From NCBI GenBank assembly GCA_963823495.1, contig CAWGLV010000001.1, positions 1,922,001 to 1,986,000 on the forward strand: 64,000 bases of DNA. The letters are read 5' to 3'. Positions 1-9,287 of the stretch are shown here, one piece after another. Numbering within the stretch: position 1 is the stretch's first letter; every line of letters starts with the position of its first letter. The stretch is from DATDAH01 sp963823495. GTDB taxonomy: Bacteria > Actinomycetota > Acidimicrobiia > Acidimicrobiales > DATDAH01. The position numbers and the translations under genes were made by a program. The notes beneath the pieces were generated by a model that saw nothing but the letters and a program-made list of their open reading frames with translations, had not been told where the DNA came from and searched no databases.

Positions 1-1362
1 CCGGTCCCGGTCGCCTCCGGTGACGGGGACTGCTGGGCCGCCGATCCCTCGCCGGACGGCACCAGGGTGGCCTACGTCTTCTCGCCCCACGCCGACCGCA
101 ACCGGTCCGCCGTCCATGTCGTCGACCTCGACACCGGCGAGGGCCGGCCGCTCACCGGCACACCCGAGCACCACGACCGCGGGCCGGTCTGGTCACCCGA
201 TGGCACGACGCTGGCGTTCACCGGCGAGCGGCCCGGTTGGCACGAGGTGTTCCTGATCGGCGCCGACGGCAGCGAGGATCGCCAACTCACCGACGGGGGC
301 CACAACTGGTCCGACCTGGCCTGGCATCCCGACGGGGACCGGCTGGTCGGGGTCCGGGACCGCCACGGTGTCACCGACCTCGTCGTGGTCGAGGTGGCCG
401 ACGGCGCGCTCGACGTCGTGGGCGAGGGCGGTTCCTGGGGTCAGCCCCTGTGGTTGGCCGACGGCCGCCTGCTGGTCACCCACGAGTCCTTCACCCGGGC
501 TCCTCAGCTCCGGGTGGTCGAGCCCGGGCGCTCACCGGAGACCATCCTCGCCCCGACGCCGGCCGCGGTCACCGCCGCCCCCCACCTCACCCCCGAGCCC
601 GTCACCTACGTGAGCTTCGACGGTCGGGAGATCCCCGGGTGGCTGTACCGCCCCAGCGGCGCCGCCGCGGACGACCCGGTGGCGGCCGTGGTCAACCCCC
701 ACGGCGGGCCCACCGATCGCGATGGCGACGAGTGGTACGGCGTGGCCCAGTACTTCCTGGACCGGGGCTACGCCTGGTTCCTGCCCAACTTCCGGGGGAG
801 CACCTCCTGGGGCCGCGACCACGAGTACGCCAACCACGGCGACTGGGGCGTCGGTGACACGAAGGACTGTCTGGCCGCGCACGACTTCCTGTCGTCCCTG
901 GACTGGATCGACGGCGACCGCATCGCCATCTTCGGCGGGTCCTACGGGTCCTACATGGCCCTGTGCGCGTGCGTCGACGATCCCGAGCACCGCTACCGGG
1001 CGGCCCTGACCAAGTACGGCGACTGCGACATCTGGACCTCCTGGGCCCAGGGCGACCGCGGTGGTGTCCAGGACATGGAGCGCCAGATGCCCCACCCGAG
1101 CCTCGACCGACAGGCCTATCTCGACGGCTCGCCCATCCATCGCATCGACCAGTTGGAGGTGCCCATCCTGGTGGCCCACGGCCTGCGGGACGAGCGGGTG
1201 CACCCGGCGCAGTCCGAGGAGTTGGTCGAGGCCCTGCGCCGGCTGAACAAGACCTTCGAGTACGTCACCTACCCCGGTGAGGGCCACGGCTTCCTGAGCG
1301 CAGGGCCACAGGTCGACTTCTATCGCCGCCTCGAGCGCTTCCTCGACTGGGTCCTGATGTGA
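1..1362 (+). CDS. S9-family prolyl oligopeptidase-like peptidase (5' end outside window)
   Basis: The reading frame is open from base 1, so the gene is cut by the window edge; 453 residues remain. The first part has WD40-like/TolB-type propeller repeats (SPDG and WSPDGTTLAF-like turns). The C-terminal half is an alpha/beta hydrolase of the S9 peptidase type: an HGGP oxyanion loop, the nucleophile motif GGSYGS with Ser codon at 940, Asp codon at 1189 in HGLRDERV, and His codon at 1285 in GEGHGF. S9 enzymes cleave short peptides, usually in the cytoplasm. It sits just upstream of a peptide-import operon, which fits a role in degrading imported peptides (inference). A GTG at 67 could be mistaken for the start, but coding similarity continues upstream of it. 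Confidence 0.88.
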   Translation, partial: PVPVASGDGDCWAADPSPDGTRVAYVFSPHADRNRSAVHVVDLDTGEGRPLTGTPEHHDRGPVWSPDGTTLAFTGERPGWHEVFLIGADGSEDRQLTDGGHNWSDLAWHPDGDRLVGVRDRHGVTDLVVVEVADGALDVVGEGGSWGQPLWLADGRLLVTHESFTRAPQLRVVEPGRSPETILAPTPAAVTAAPHLTPEPVTYVSFDGREIPGWLYRPSGAAADDPVAAVVNPHGGPTDRDGDEWYGVAQYFLDRGYAWFLPNFRGSTSWGRDHEYANHGDWGVGDTKDCLAAHDFLSSLDWIDGDRIAIFGGSYGSYMALCACVDDPEHRYRAALTKYGDCDIWTSWAQGDRGGVQDMERQMPHPSLDRQAYLDGSPIHRIDQLEVPILVAHGLRDERVHPAQSEELVEALRRLNKTFEYVTYPGEGHGFLSAGPQVDFYRRLERFLDWVLM

Positions 1363-1413
1363 CGGGCCCGCTGACGCGAGTCTGGCGTGACCACGCGGCT
1401 GCTTGTACTGACC

Positions 1414-1425
1414 TATGGTTCAGTA
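1414..1425 (+). promoter_or_regulatory. Leaderless promoter of the binding-protein gene
   Basis: A TATGGT hexamer at 1414-1419 is followed by 6 nt and then ATG 1426, so transcription would begin at or next to the start codon. No Shine-Dalgarno sequence is visible. Inference from spacing. Confidence 0.5.
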
Positions 1426-3240
1426 ATGGGGAGAGCATCGGGACGTATCGGACTGGCTGCGCTGTTGGTGGCGGCCCTGCTCGCAATCGGTGCCGGTGGC
1501 GCCGGAGGCCAGGAGGAAGGCGACAGCTCGACCACGTCGGCTCCCGACGACGCGGAGCTGACCCTCACGGTCGGGCTCACCCAGGAGATCGACTCACCCA
1601 ACGTCACGGTGGGCTACACGGTGGCGGCCTATGAGGTGTGGAACCTCCAGTACGCCACGCTGACCGACAAGGCAGCCGACGACTTCGAGACGATCCCGGG
1701 TCTGGCCGAGTCCTGGGAGGCCTCCGACGACGGCCTGACCTACACCTACCGCCTGCGGGAGGGCCTGCTGTGGTCCGACGGCGAGCCCCTCACCGCGGAC
1801 GACGTCGCCTACACGATCAACCGGTCCCGGGACGAGGAGTGGTTCAACCACTACTCGACGACCCAGAACCTCGAGGCCACCGCGGTCGACGACGTGACCC
1901 TCGAGATCACCACCTCGGTGCCCGACCCCAAGCTGCCGACGATGGACGTCTACATCGTCCCCCAGCACATCTACGAGGAGATCTCCGCCGACGACCTCGG
2001 CACCTACGAGGCCACCGACGGCGTGGCGTCGGGCCCGTACTCGCTGACCGACCTCCGTCGGGGCCAGGACTGGACGATGGAGGCCAACCCCAACTACTGG
2101 GCCGGCGAGCCGGCGATCGACCGGGTCATCTTCCGGGTCTTCACCAATGCGGACGCGATGGTGGCGGCCCTCGAGCAGGGCGAGATCGACGCGGCCCACA
2201 ACATCCCCTCCGGCAGCGTCGAGCGGCTGGAGCCGAACGCCGACATCGAAGTCGTCCAGGGCCAGCAGGGGGGCTTCGACGAGTTGGCCATGAACGCCGG
2301 CGCCGGAGGCATCGGTGACGGTCATCCTGCCCTCGAGGACATCCGGGTGCGGCAGGCCATCGCCCACGCCGTGGACAAGGAGACCATCGTCGACCGGGTG
2401 CTGAACGGCCTCGGCGAGCCGGCCGACGCCATGTCGGTGTCGCCGGACACCAGCTGGACGCCGGAGATCGACGATCCCTTCGAGTTCGACCTCGACGTGG
2501 CGAACCAGATGCTGGACGACGCCGGCTATGAGGACACCGACGGCAACGGCGTCCGGGAGATGCCCGGCGGCGGCGAGGAGCTGAACCTCCGCTGGGCCGT
2601 GCGTTCGGAGTCCGAGGTGGCCCAGCCCATCTACGAGCTGGTCAGCGGCTCGCTGGCCGAGATCGGCATCGAGACCGAGATCGAGACCTACAACGACACC
2701 CAGCTGGGGCCGGTCGTCGGCCGCGGTGAATGGGACCTGTTCGTCTGGGGCTGGGTGCCGTTCGTGGACCCGGACCCGCAGCTCTCCTACTTCCTCTGCG
2801 ACCAGGTCTCCACCGACCCCGAGGACCCGCTGAACTACTACAACGACGCCAACTGGTGCAGCGAGGACTACGACGCCCTCTACGAGGAGCAGAACCAGGA
2901 GCTGGACCGTGACCGCCGCCAGGAGATCGTGCACGAGATGCTCACGCTCTTCTACGAGGAGGCGTCGTATGCGGTGCTGTACTACAGCCCGGACCTCCAG
3001 GCCTACCGCACCGACCGGTTCGAGGGCTGGGTGAAGCAGCCGGCGGAGATCGGTCCGGTGCTCTTCTCCAACAGCTCACCCACCTACGCCCAGCTCGAGC
3101 CGGTCGGCGACGACGGCAGCGGGGGCGACGGTGACAGCAACACCGGTCTCCTGATCGCCCTCGGCGTGGTCGCGATCGTGGTCATCGGCGGTGTGGTCTT
3201 CGCCGTCGGCCGCCGGGGCAGCGCGGACGAACGCGAATAG
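1426..3240 (+). CDS. ABC transporter substrate-binding protein, family 5 (Dpp/Opp type)
   Basis: Extracytoplasmic receptor that would deliver peptides or similar solutes to the permeases encoded downstream. The 604-residue product has an N-terminal signal-like hydrophobic stretch (residues about 8-27) without a lipobox cysteine. The family-5 body follows, with the typical LAESWEASDDGLTYTYRLR segment and the CDQVSTDP/NWCSEDYDAL region. Unusually it ends in a hydrophobic helix (coded about 3142-3210) followed by GRR, so it is probably tethered by its C-terminus rather than by lipid. An in-frame GTG at 1387 is possible, but ATG 1426 fits the -10 box and gives a clean signal peptide. It is first in a five-gene importer operon. 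Confidence 0.9.
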   Translation: MGRASGRIGLAALLVAALLAIGAGGAGGQEEGDSSTTSAPDDAELTLTVGLTQEIDSPNVTVGYTVAAYEVWNLQYATLTDKAADDFETIPGLAESWEASDDGLTYTYRLREGLLWSDGEPLTADDVAYTINRSRDEEWFNHYSTTQNLEATAVDDVTLEITTSVPDPKLPTMDVYIVPQHIYEEISADDLGTYEATDGVASGPYSLTDLRRGQDWTMEANPNYWAGEPAIDRVIFRVFTNADAMVAALEQGEIDAAHNIPSGSVERLEPNADIEVVQGQQGGFDELAMNAGAGGIGDGHPALEDIRVRQAIAHAVDKETIVDRVLNGLGEPADAMSVSPDTSWTPEIDDPFEFDLDVANQMLDDAGYEDTDGNGVREMPGGGEELNLRWAVRSESEVAQPIYELVSGSLAEIGIETEIETYNDTQLGPVVGRGEWDLFVWGWVPFVDPDPQLSYFLCDQVSTDPEDPLNYYNDANWCSEDYDALYEEQNQELDRDRRQEIVHEMLTLFYEEASYAVLYYSPDLQAYRTDRFEGWVKQPAEIGPVLFSNSSPTYAQLEPVGDDGSGGDGDSNTGLLIALGVVAIVVIGGVVFAVGRRGSADERE

Positions 3241-3288
3241 CCCGGAGACCAGCGGACGGAACCGGGTGGGGACGATGGCAGCTGAGCA

Positions 3289-4257
3289 GTGAGCGCACGT
3301 CTCGTCGGGCGCAAGGTGCTCGGCGCCTTCGTCACCCTCGTCTTCGTCGTCGTCTTCAACTTCTTCCTGTTCCGGGTCGTGGAGAACGACCCGGTCGGGA
3401 CCCTGGTCCGCGGCCGCAACCTGACCACCGAGCAACAGCAGCGACTGGCAGAGGACTTCGGCGTCGACCAGCCGCTCCCGGAGCAGTTCCGCCGTTACGT
3501 CGTGGAGACCGCCCAGCTCAACTTCGGGCTGTCCTTCGAGACCCGCGAGCCGGTGTGGGACGTGATCCGCTCGAGGATCTGGCCCACGGTGGTCCTCGTG
3601 GGCATCTCCGCGGTGCTCTCGGCGGTGATCGGGACCTGGCTGGGCATCCACGCCGCGTGGCGGCGCGGGAGCTCGTTCGACTACGCGTCGACCGGCTCGA
3701 CCATGCTGCTCTACTCGATGCCGGACTTCTGGCTCGGCCTTCTCCTGTTGGTCCTGCTGGGCAGCAAACTGCCCTGGTTCCCGACGGGGGGGTTCACCGA
3801 CGCGGGGAGCGACGCCACCGGCTTCAGTGCCCTGCTCGACCAGGCCCATCACATGTTCCTGCCCGGTCTCACCCTGACCCTGGCCTACATGGGCGAGTAC
3901 GCCATCATCATGCGGTCGTCGCTGCTGGACACGATGGGTGAGGACTACCTCGTCCTGGCCCGGGCCAAGGGCATGCGGGATGCTCTCGTGCGCCGTCGGC
4001 ACGCGGTCCCCAACGCCCTCCTGCCGTTGGTCACCCTGATCGCCATCAACTTCGGCTTCGTGCTCGGCGGTGCCATCGCCGTCGAGTCGATCTACTCCTG
4101 GCCCGGCCTGGGCCTGGCGACCTACCAGGCCATCCGCGCCCCGGACCTGCCGATGCTGCAGGGCCTCTTCCTCGTGCTCAGCGCCGCGGTCATCCTGGCC
4201 AACCTGCTCGCCGATCTGGCCTACGCGTACCTGGATCCCCGGGTGCGGACGCAATGA
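3289..4257 (+). CDS. ABC transporter permease, DppB type
   Basis: Inner-membrane permease of the BPD_transp_1 family, 322 residues. It has a first membrane helix at residues about 10-29, the characteristic periplasmic stretch containing TEEQQ-like and DQPLPEQFRRY sequence, and the cytoplasmic EAA loop ARAKGMRDALVRRRHAVPNA that docks the ATPases. GTG 3289 was chosen because it precedes the canonical first helix; the 48-bp gap from the binding-protein gene is normal for one transcript. The stop overlaps the start of the next permease (ATGA at 4254-4257), implying translational coupling. Confidence 0.92.
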   Translation: MSARLVGRKVLGAFVTLVFVVVFNFFLFRVVENDPVGTLVRGRNLTTEQQQRLAEDFGVDQPLPEQFRRYVVETAQLNFGLSFETREPVWDVIRSRIWPTVVLVGISAVLSAVIGTWLGIHAAWRRGSSFDYASTGSTMLLYSMPDFWLGLLLLVLLGSKLPWFPTGGFTDAGSDATGFSALLDQAHHMFLPGLTLTLAYMGEYAIIMRSSLLDTMGEDYLVLARAKGMRDALVRRRHAVPNALLPLVTLIAINFGFVLGGAIAVESIYSWPGLGLATYQAIRAPDLPMLQGLFLVLSAAVILANLLADLAYAYLDPRVRTQ

Positions 4258-5162
4258 CCGCGGTCACGCTCTCACCTCGGCGGGTGGCATGGATCAGGCG
4301 CCGACGGGCGTTGGGGCGCACCTGGGCCCAGTACCGGGCGAGTCGGCCCGGGATGCTCGGGCTGACGATCCTGCTGATCTTCGTGGTCCTGGCCCTCGTC
4401 GCCCCGCTCCTCTCCGACAGCGACGGCCTCGTCGCCAGCAACACGGTGCAGAACCCGGCCTGGGCAACCCCGGGCGAGTTCGGCCCGCTGGGCACCGACC
4501 ACCTCGGGCGCAGCGTCGCCGCCCAGTTCGTCTGGGGGGCCCGCATCAGCCTCTTCGTCGGCCTGACCGCCACGGTGCTCACCATGATCTTCGGTTCGCT
4601 GGTGGGCATCCTCGCCGGGTTCTTCGGCGGGCGTCCCGAGTCGCTCCTGATGCGCCTGACGGAGTGGTTCCTGGTGATCCCCTTCCTGCCGCTGGCCATC
4701 GTGTTGGCGGCGATCCTCGGCCCATCGGTCCAGAACATCATCCTGGTCATCGCCATCACGTCCTGGCCCTCCACCGCCCGCTTGATCCGATCGCAGGTCC
4801 TGACGGTGAAGCAGCGGCTCTACGTCGACCGTTCGCGGGCGCTGGGCGCGGGCAACTGGCACCTGACGACCCGCCACATCCTGCCCAACGTGTCACCACT
4901 GATCCTGGCCAACACCACCCTGACGGTGCCCGTGGTCATCCTGACCGAGACCACGCTGGCCTTCCTCGGCCTGGGCGATCCGGACCGGGCGTCCTGGGGG
5001 CGGACCCTCGACGAGGCCTTCTCCGCCGGGGCCATCGGCCGTGACGCCTGGTGGTACTACCTTCCGGCCGGGCTCGGGATCGTGGCGGTGGTGCTGGCCT
5101 TCACCCTGTGCGGTCAGGCGCTGGAGGAGATCCTCAACCCCCGGCTGCGGGCCAAGACCTGA
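4254..5162 (+). CDS. ABC transporter permease, DppC type
   Basis: Second permease of the heterodimeric channel, 302 residues. It starts with a basic N-terminus and the DppC-like entry helix (GMLGLTILLIFVVLALVAPLL), then the GTDHLGRS motif typical of DppC/OppC, five further membrane segments and the EAA loop RSRALGAGNWHLTTRHILPN. The ATG overlaps the preceding stop by 4 bp, and its own TGA overlaps the next ATG (TGATG at 5160-5164), so the operon is tightly coupled. Confidence 0.92.
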   Translation: MTAVTLSPRRVAWIRRRRALGRTWAQYRASRPGMLGLTILLIFVVLALVAPLLSDSDGLVASNTVQNPAWATPGEFGPLGTDHLGRSVAAQFVWGARISLFVGLTATVLTMIFGSLVGILAGFFGGRPESLLMRLTEWFLVIPFLPLAIVLAAILGPSVQNIILVIAITSWPSTARLIRSQVLTVKQRLYVDRSRALGAGNWHLTTRHILPNVSPLILANTTLTVPVVILTETTLAFLGLGDPDRASWGRTLDEAFSAGAIGRDAWWYYLPAGLGIVAVVLAFTLCGQALEEILNPRLRAKT

Positions 5163-6211
5163 TGGCGCCGATCCTGCAGGTGGAGGACCTCCACGTCACC
5201 TACCAGACCGAGGCCGGGTCCGTTCCCGCGGTACGAGGAGTGGACCTGACCCTCGACGAGGGGGACACGCTCGGCCTGGCCGGCGAGTCCGGGTGCGGGA
5301 AGTCCACCCTGGGCGGATCGCTGCTGCGGGTCCTGCCCGACAGCACCCAGGTCACGGGTCGGATCCTGCTCGACGGCGAGGACGTCCTCGCCATGAAGCC
5401 CGGGCAGGTGCGAGCGGTGCGCTGGACGGAGATGGCCATCGTCTTCCAGGGCGCCCTCCACGCCCTCAACCCGGTGCAGCGCGTCGGGGACCAGATCGGC
5501 GAGGCCATCGAGCTGCACGAGAAGGTGTCCTCGTCCGAGCTGAAACGCCGGGTGGGGGACCTCCTCGACCAGGTGGGCCTCACCTCCCGTCGAGCCGATG
5601 ACTACCCCCACCAGATGTCGGGCGGGCAGCGGCAGCGGGTGATGATCGCGATGGCCCTGGCCTGTGATCCACGCATCCTCATCGCCGACGAGCCGGTGAC
5701 GGCGCTCGACGTGATGGTCCAGGCCCAGGTGCTCAACCTGTTGGAGGAGCTCCAGCGGGAGCGCCGCCTCGCCATGATCTTCATCACCCACGACCTGTCG
5801 GTCCTGGCGGAGGCCTGTCGGCACCTGGCCGTGATGTATGCCGGCCGGATCGTGGAGCATGGTCCCAGCGAGGAGGTCTTCGCCGCTCCGTTGCACCCCT
5901 ACTCCCGGGCCTTGGCCGCCGCGTTCCCCACCATCGGCGATCCCGCCGACCGCCACCGGCCCAGCGGTCTCGGCGGCGACCCGCCCAGCCCGAACCGGCT
6001 GCCCGAAGGCTGTCCGTTCCATCCCCGCTGCCCTGACGTCCGGCCGGGTTGTGACTCGACCGATGTCGAGCTGTGGACCGCCGACACCGATCGCACCGCG
6101 GCCTGCGTCCTGGCGCCCGGGGCCCCGACGAGCCCACCCCGATCCGAAACTGCGTCAGTTGGTCACGCCGGGCGTGACCGACCGACGCCAGATGGAGGCG
6201 ACGGCCGGTGA
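5162..6211 (+). CDS. Oligopeptide/dipeptide ABC transporter ATP-binding protein, DppD type
   Basis: Energises peptide import in the cytoplasm as half of an ATPase pair; 349 residues. Walker A is GESGCGKST, the signature is SGGQRQRV, and Walker B is ILIADEPVTALD. The C-terminal oligo_HPY extension carries the cysteine-rich CPFHPRCPDVRPGC segment and a later Cys, the arrangement that binds an Fe-S cluster in some DppD proteins. ATG 5162 is chosen over upstream in-frame codons because it overlaps the permease stop and starts at the conserved MAPILQVEDLHV sequence. The end overlaps the next gene (GTGA). Confidence 0.93.
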   Translation: MAPILQVEDLHVTYQTEAGSVPAVRGVDLTLDEGDTLGLAGESGCGKSTLGGSLLRVLPDSTQVTGRILLDGEDVLAMKPGQVRAVRWTEMAIVFQGALHALNPVQRVGDQIGEAIELHEKVSSSELKRRVGDLLDQVGLTSRRADDYPHQMSGGQRQRVMIAMALACDPRILIADEPVTALDVMVQAQVLNLLEELQRERRLAMIFITHDLSVLAEACRHLAVMYAGRIVEHGPSEEVFAAPLHPYSRALAAAFPTIGDPADRHRPSGLGGDPPSPNRLPEGCPFHPRCPDVRPGCDSTDVELWTADTDRTAACVLAPGAPTSPPRSETASVGHAGRDRPTPDGGDGR

Positions 6212-7179
6212 CCGCACCGCTCCTGGCGCTCGAGCAGCTCTGCGTGCGCTTCGGCGACGCCCGGGCCTGTGATGGGGTGGACCTGGAGATCCGGGCCGGG
6301 GAGGTCGTGGCCCTGGTCGGGGAGTCGGGCTGTGGCAAGACGACCCTGGCCCGCACGGTGGTGGGGCTCGAGCAGCCGTACTCGGGGGAGGTCCGCTTCG
6401 AGGGCGAACCCATCCCTGTGGGGTCGCGCCGGTCCAAGACCTACCGCCGGGCGGTGCAGATGGTCTTCCAGGACCCGACCGGTGCCCTCAACCCCCGGCA
6501 GACGATCTACGAGGCTGTCGCCGAGGGCATCCGCATCCAGGGCCTCCACGGGGTGGAGGAGGAGCGGGTGGCCGAGGCCCTCTCCACCTGTGGCCTGCGC
6601 CCGCCCGAGGACTTCTTCCTCCGCTACCCCCATGAGGTCTCCGGCGGCCAACGCCAGCGGGTCGTCATCGCCGGGGCCATGGCCCTGGAGCCGCGGCTGA
6701 TCGTGGCCGACGAGCCCGTCTCGGCCCTCGACGCATCGGTGCGGGGCGAGATCCTGGCCCTGATGCTGAATCTGGTCCAGGAGACCGGCGTGTCCATCCT
6801 GGCCATCACCCACGACCTCGGCCTGGCCTGGAACATCGCGGACCGGGTCGCCGTCATGTACCTCGGCCGCATCGTCGAGTTGGGCACCACCGAGCGGGTG
6901 CTCGAGGACCCCCAGCACCCGTACACCAAGGCGCTGATCTCGGTCGTCCCGGAGACCAAGCAGATGCGTCAGCAGATCCTCACCGGGGAGCCTCCGGACC
7001 CCAAGGCGATCCCCGACGGCTGCCGCTTTCGGCCCCGGTGCCCGCTGGTCCAGTCCGGTGATGCGGGACGACTGGGCATCCTGGCCCGCTGTGAGGCCGA
7101 GGACCCTCCGCTCCTGGCCCTCGGCGAGGCCCACGCCACCGCCTGTCACGCGGTCGAGTCCTCCGAATCCGCCGGTTGA
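6208..7179 (+). CDS. Oligopeptide/dipeptide ABC transporter ATP-binding protein, DppF type
   Basis: Second ATPase of the importer, 323 residues. It has Walker A GESGCGKTT, signature VSGGQRQRV, Walker B LIVADEPVSALD and an H-loop in AITHDLGL, followed by the C-terminal oligo_HPY region with CRFRPRCPL and a distal Cys. The GTG start overlaps the DppD stop (GTGA 6208-6211). It is the last gene of the operon; about 100 bp without a gene separate it from the convergent hydrolase. Confidence 0.93.
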   Translation: MTAPLLALEQLCVRFGDARACDGVDLEIRAGEVVALVGESGCGKTTLARTVVGLEQPYSGEVRFEGEPIPVGSRRSKTYRRAVQMVFQDPTGALNPRQTIYEAVAEGIRIQGLHGVEEERVAEALSTCGLRPPEDFFLRYPHEVSGGQRQRVVIAGAMALEPRLIVADEPVSALDASVRGEILALMLNLVQETGVSILAITHDLGLAWNIADRVAVMYLGRIVELGTTERVLEDPQHPYTKALISVVPETKQMRQQILTGEPPDPKAIPDGCRFRPRCPLVQSGDAGRLGILARCEAEDPPLLALGEAHATACHAVESSESAG

Positions 7180-7281
7180 GGCGACCGAGGCGAGAACGGG
7201 GGCGAAAGCCGCCCCTCATTGCCTCCAACGCACTCGAGGCGACCGCCGAGGGTGAACCACGAGGGCGGGAGGACTCGCGCC

Positions 7282-9261
7282 CTACTGCAGGTGTCTCGGG
7301 ATCACCTCGTGCCAGCGGCGGCGGGCGAAGGGCACGCCGTCCTCTTCCACGTCGAGGTCGATCTCGACCTCGTACTCGTCGGCGGTGGACCGCACCGAGA
7401 GCCGGGCCGAGGCGGCGACGGTCGCCTCGGGCCAGGTGATCTCGAACCTCGCGGTGCCCTCGGCGCCGGCGTCGGCGGGGTCGAGCGTCGACACGTCGAC
7501 GGTGCCGGTGTAGGCATCGTGCATCCGAGAGCCTCGGCGGCCGGTGTAGCGGTGGCCGTGGTCGTCCCGGGCCGAGCGCCGTCGGCCCAGCACGTCGTGC
7601 TCGATCCACCACCGCATCGGGGGTTGGGGGGCCTCCTCGTCGAGGTCGGGGCCGTGCGTGTCGCCCTCGGTCGGGGGGTCGGTGAAGCGGGGATGCGGCA
7701 GGTCGGGGCGTTCGGCGATGGGCAGGTCGAGCCGGATCGAGGCCTGGTCGATCTCGATCCCCCCGATCTCCGGCGCGGGCCAGGCGTTGGGCCAATCCGA
7801 CCGCGAGACGGCCAGCCGCACCTCATGACCGGGATCGAAGTGCCAGGTCGTGGCCTCGAGGTCGATGGTCAGGTCCGTCCACTCGCCGAAGGGGACCTCC
7901 CGGGGCTCGGTGGAGGACTCCCGGTGGGTCAGGTTCAGGAACCCCCTGGTGACGAGGGCCGAGGAGCCGCCGGGGAGGCCGTCGGCCAGCTTCGCCGACA
8001 GGGTGACGACCGGCTGGTCGCAGCGCACCCGCAGGTGCAGGCGCGGGTGGCCGAGGACGTCGATGGCCTGGGCCGGGGCCGGCCAGCGCAGGAGCAACGA
8101 CCGGGCCTCGTCGGCGGCCTGATCGGTGGGCTGGCCCCAGGGCAGCGCTCCGGCGCAGGAGTTCCACGCCGACTCACCGACGTCATGGGCCTCCGGGAGC
8201 CTCAAGACCCCCTGGCCGTCGACCCGGAACGAGGCGGTGGCGTGCTCGGGCGGCGGCCAGGACGGCAGGGCCCACCAGTCGCCGGGGTGTTCGGCGAGGT
8301 CGGGGGCCGGCTCGATCGCCTCCCGGACGTAGACCTGGATCGGTGGGGCCGTGTCGACGCCGTTGTCGTCGCCCCGGAGGTGGTGGCCGAACCAGGCGAT
8401 GAGCTCGGGCACCAGATCGACGTGGGGACCGGGGAGGGAGGATGCCGTCGACATGTGGCTCCAGGGCCCGGCCAGCAGGCGCTTGGGGCAGGCCAGGGCC
8501 TCGAAGGTCCGGAACGTGTTGTTGCGATAGCCGTCGGCCCAGCCCGCGACCAGCATCGTGGCCGCCTCGATCCGGTCGTAGCCGGCCTCGGACTCCGGGG
8601 GCCGTGTCCCTGCCCGCAGGGAGCCCTTGCGCCAGTAGGGCGAGTCCACCTGCTCGGTGAGCCAGCGCAGGACCCACGGCTCGGTGTCCTCGATGCGTCG
8701 GAGCCAGGCGTCCCGCCACCCGTCGCCGTGGAGGGTCGGGACCGGCGGCAGGGCGTTCATGGCGATCATGTAGGTCGGGTAGTCCACGAGATCGAGCGCT
8801 CGCAGGGTGCCGCCGGTGTAGTGGACGTCGTCGGTGAAGCAGTCGTCGGTGGCGTAGATGGCACAGATCGCCCTCAGGGCCGGCGGGCGCCGGGCCGCCA
8901 TCTGCAGCGAGTTGAAGCCCGAGTACGAGGTCCCGTACATGCCGACGGCGCCGGTGGACCATGGCTGGTCGGCCAGCCACGCGATGACCACGGCGAGGTC
9001 GGACTGCTCCTCGGGCGGGTACTCGTCGGTGGCGATGCCCTCCGAGGACCCCGTCCCCCGCACGTCGAGGCGGGCGACGGCGAAGTCGCCCTCCTCGGCC
9101 AGGCGTCGGTACTCACCGAAGTAGGACGAGGTCAGGTCGTCCTTGCGATACGGCAACGCCTCGAGGAGCACCGGCCATGGACCGTCACCGTCGGGATGTA
9201 CGAGGGACACGGCCAGCCGGATCCCGTCCGCCATCTCGATCCAGGTGTCGTCGTCGCGCAC
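7282..9261 (-). CDS. CocE/NonD-family hydrolase (X-Pro dipeptidyl-peptidase S15-like)
   Basis: Serine hydrolase of the S15/CocE type, 659 residues; the family hydrolyses esters or acyl-amino acid/peptide amides. An alpha/beta-hydrolase core with LDVRGTGSSEG and nucleophile motif GTSYSG is followed by Asp in AGWADGYR and His in GPWSHMS. A C-terminal jelly-roll/lectin-like domain with RLAVSRSDWPN-type strands completes the family pattern. It is convergent with the importer operon and divergent from the Rieske gene with only 26 bp between starts. The GTG at 9261 lies 9 nt after a TAGATA box that overlaps the -10 box of the opposite gene. The substrate is not known from sequence. Confidence 0.88.
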   Translation of the reverse strand: MRDDDTWIEMADGIRLAVSLVHPDGDGPWPVLLEALPYRKDDLTSSYFGEYRRLAEEGDFAVARLDVRGTGSSEGIATDEYPPEEQSDLAVVIAWLADQPWSTGAVGMYGTSYSGFNSLQMAARRPPALRAICAIYATDDCFTDDVHYTGGTLRALDLVDYPTYMIAMNALPPVPTLHGDGWRDAWLRRIEDTEPWVLRWLTEQVDSPYWRKGSLRAGTRPPESEAGYDRIEAATMLVAGWADGYRNNTFRTFEALACPKRLLAGPWSHMSTASSLPGPHVDLVPELIAWFGHHLRGDDNGVDTAPPIQVYVREAIEPAPDLAEHPGDWWALPSWPPPEHATASFRVDGQGVLRLPEAHDVGESAWNSCAGALPWGQPTDQAADEARSLLLRWPAPAQAIDVLGHPRLHLRVRCDQPVVTLSAKLADGLPGGSSALVTRGFLNLTHRESSTEPREVPFGEWTDLTIDLEATTWHFDPGHEVRLAVSRSDWPNAWPAPEIGGIEIDQASIRLDLPIAERPDLPHPRFTDPPTEGDTHGPDLDEEAPQPPMRWWIEHDVLGRRRSARDDHGHRYTGRRGSRMHDAYTGTVDVSTLDPADAGAEGTARFEITWPEATVAASARLSVRSTADEYEVEIDLDVEEDGVPFARRRWHEVIPRHLQ

Positions 9262-9274
9262 GCCCGGGGATATC

Positions 9275-9287
9275 TACCATCTCCCGG
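9275..9287 (+). promoter_or_regulatory. Leaderless promoter of the Rieske oxygenase gene
   Basis: TACCAT at 9275-9280 is followed by 7 nt and GTG 9288. On the opposite strand TAGATA overlaps it, so the two divergent promoters share bases and probably compete. Confidence 0.5.
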
